Shown one piece after another: positions 6,201 through 6,413 of a stretch of DNA of 6,413 nucleotides (position 1 is its first letter; each line of letters begins with the position of its first letter). The notes beneath the pieces were generated by a model, which saw only the letters and a program-made list of their open reading frames with translations, did no database searches and was not told the DNA's origin. The position numbers were made by a program, and so were the translations under genes. This DNA comes from JBGOUJ01 sp041477005 (GTDB lineage: Bacteria; Acidobacteriota; Terriglobia; Bryobacterales; JACQDG01), in the NCBI GenBank assembly GCA_041477005.1, contig JBGOUJ010000451.1, positions 1 to 6,413 on the forward strand, given 5' to 3'.

Positions 6201-6413
6201 CAGTGGACACCGAGTAAAGTCCGACGGGGAGCAGGGGAAAGATGTAACCGCCATCTCCACCGCTGGCCGTCTGGCGGGTGAGTCCGGTCGCCAGGGCGGT
6301 TACCGTCACTTTGGCGCCGACTACGGCGGCTCCGCTGGGATCCAGCACCGTGCCGGCAATCGTGCCGGCCGGATCGGCTCCAAGCATTGAAAATGCAAAA
6401 AGCCAGAGAGCCC
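3250..6413 (-). CDS. Oar-like TonB-dependent outer-membrane receptor with carboxypeptidase-regulatory-like domain (5' end outside window)
   Basis: Large outer-membrane beta-barrel receptor that should import a bulky substrate using TonB energy; the ligand is unknown. An ATG at 6387 is not the true start: the frame stays open upstream to the window edge, reading ALWLFAFS before MLGADPAG, which looks like the core of a signal peptide with cleavage near LGA/D. Only a few N-terminal residues are therefore missing. Numbering from that ATG, residues about 6-92 form a CarboxypepD_reg-like beta-sandwich (GTIAGTVLDPSGAAVVGAKV, GGYIFPLLPVGLYSV). Residues about 105-236 are the plug (IIELPLNGRN at 123-131; YSAEYGRGAGAIVNVVTKSG at 215-234). 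The rest is the barrel, ending in LKLLF with the C-terminal phenylalanine expected for assembly by the BAM complex. No obvious TonB box was seen. The ~1053 visible residues fit the 1000-1200 usual in Acidobacteriota. The gene is followed after 29 bp by the sulfite oxidase remnant and then the TPR gene. Confidence 0.93.
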   Translation of the reverse strand, partial: ALWLFAFSMLGADPAGTIAGTVLDPSGAAVVGAKVTVTALATGLTRQTASGGDGGYIFPLLPVGLYSVSTEASGFRRSEQKGIRVQADKSSTVLISLQLGATSETISVEANAELVETRAGALSKVITQQNIIELPLNGRNAASLVLLAPGTSDLNAGNARGRGDTLQTASYPGAQAISSNGARADDINYNLDGGSNQDHYTNVNNPFPNPDAVEEFSVQTNSYSAEYGRGAGAIVNVVTKSGTNQLHGSAFEFLRNGDLNARNFFAPTHDFLKRNQFGGSAGGPIKKDRLFFFGTYQGTILRNVSLGNTATVLTDVQRQGNFSGLSRQLVDPNTGQSIPGNIIPASRIDPVATKLLQSVPTSPRADAFINYNLPINDTENQVMGRVDYNLDKHRFYGRYFRAAYTRDAVPGTTSLISARGGFTDLDQSVSFSHTYNIRPTLLNSFIFSYNRINGTIVSGAPFSFADLGIPIAHSTPPELVVSVAGYFSIGTGHPGAFNRQNFHFTDSLHWILGRHEIAVGGDFMKMKVDLINTFRQNGNFRFRGTSYSGDPRSDFLLGVVDRFIQGGGEYAGRRGTLGSMFIQDNYRVSPKLMLNLGLRWDPFHPYGDTLGRTECYRPGLVSQKFPNAPKGYLYEGDPGCPSGGSNAAYWLFAPRLGFAYNIDGKGKTVIRGGSGFFFQPPFVEAYNNMVDSAPWSPQVQIFQVPFGNPYKAYPNPFPGQYAPFTPASNVAFILPPGLAVSYTPDWRPARTLSWNLTVERQLRSDLVVRAGYVGSKGTHLGYNSDVNAPFPGPGATAANASQRRPDQNFLELIQDVSGGNSIYNSLQVSVEKRFTHGFTVNANYTFGKTIDQVSYLTDLCGVNVINPYNVGAYRGVADFNVPHRFVLSYLWQLPSPKQGVMKALFGGWETSAIWNWQSGFPLNITSADDRSLTALGNDLVDVVKAPTYTSGPRGARVAQWFDTSAFAPARLGTSGNAGRNILIGPGTFNIDFSAHKVFAIRERWRLQYRAEFFNGLNHTQLNNPDTAFADSTFGRITWARDPRIIQMALKLLF

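Noticed and set aside
6385..6387. ATG at 6387 as the receptor start.
   Set aside because: The frame continues open to the window edge with hydrophobic residues (ALWLFAFS) that look like a signal-peptide core, so the true start is outside the window.
3133..6390. A 1085-codon open frame on the plus strand covering the whole receptor gene.
   Set aside because: It is exactly antisense to a receptor with clear domains. Its translation is low-complexity (rich in A, V, G, E, R) with no domain. Such frames arise from GC-rich codon use on the opposite strand.
1..6413. Search for tRNA or rRNA genes, CRISPR arrays, insertion sequences, attachment sites and tandem repeats.
   Set aside because: None was recognised by eye. 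Coding density is near complete and no long direct repeat or terminal inverted repeat pair was seen.

Overview
The window is GC-rich, tightly packed bacterial DNA and most resembles Acidobacteriota of the Solibacter/Bryobacter type. This lineage call is an inference. It rests on an Oar-like TonB-dependent receptor with an N-terminal carboxypeptidase-regulatory-like domain, on exported enzymes whose Tat signals start (V/M)TRRELL, and on a cofactor-independent TPR protein next to the receptor. No marker gene is present to prove it.

Layout from left to right. Positions 1-546 (minus strand) hold the first 182 codons of an exported alpha/beta-hydrolase of the acetyl-xylan-esterase type, cut by the window edge. 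Only 25 bp away and divergent, 572-1636 (plus) is a complete Tat-exported molybdopterin sulfite-oxidase-family enzyme. It converges on a TPR protein at 1698-3074 (minus) across a 61-bp gap containing a hairpin. Upstream of the TPR gene, and overlapping its ATG by 4 bp (ATGA), is a 49-codon reading frame at 3071-3220 (minus). Next come a 7-bp-arm inverted repeat and the stop codon of a large Oar-like TonB-dependent outer-membrane receptor (3250 to beyond 6413, minus), whose first few codons lie outside the window.

The most notable item is the 49-codon frame. Its first ~31 residues resemble the N-terminus of a sulfite oxidase (Tat signal, then EPQNLSFP; the intact gene in this window has EPQNTSFP). 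Its last 16 residues resemble the C-terminus of the same family (DGYELN...P.RC.V; 10 of 16 identical to the intact gene). About 306 residues between these ends are absent, including the molybdenum-ligand cysteine. It reads as an in-frame internal deletion of a second sulfite oxidase, leaving its start, stop and overlap with the TPR gene intact. The receptor, this remnant and the TPR gene lie on one strand with a 29-bp gap and then a 4-bp overlap, so they are probably co-transcribed. The remnant may persist because its translation delivers ribosomes to the TPR start, which has no clear Shine-Dalgarno sequence.

No RNA genes, CRISPR arrays, insertion sequences or long exact repeats were seen. 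No stretch longer than about 300 bp lacks a gene. Apart from the deletion remnant, I found no convincing undescribed multi-gene system.
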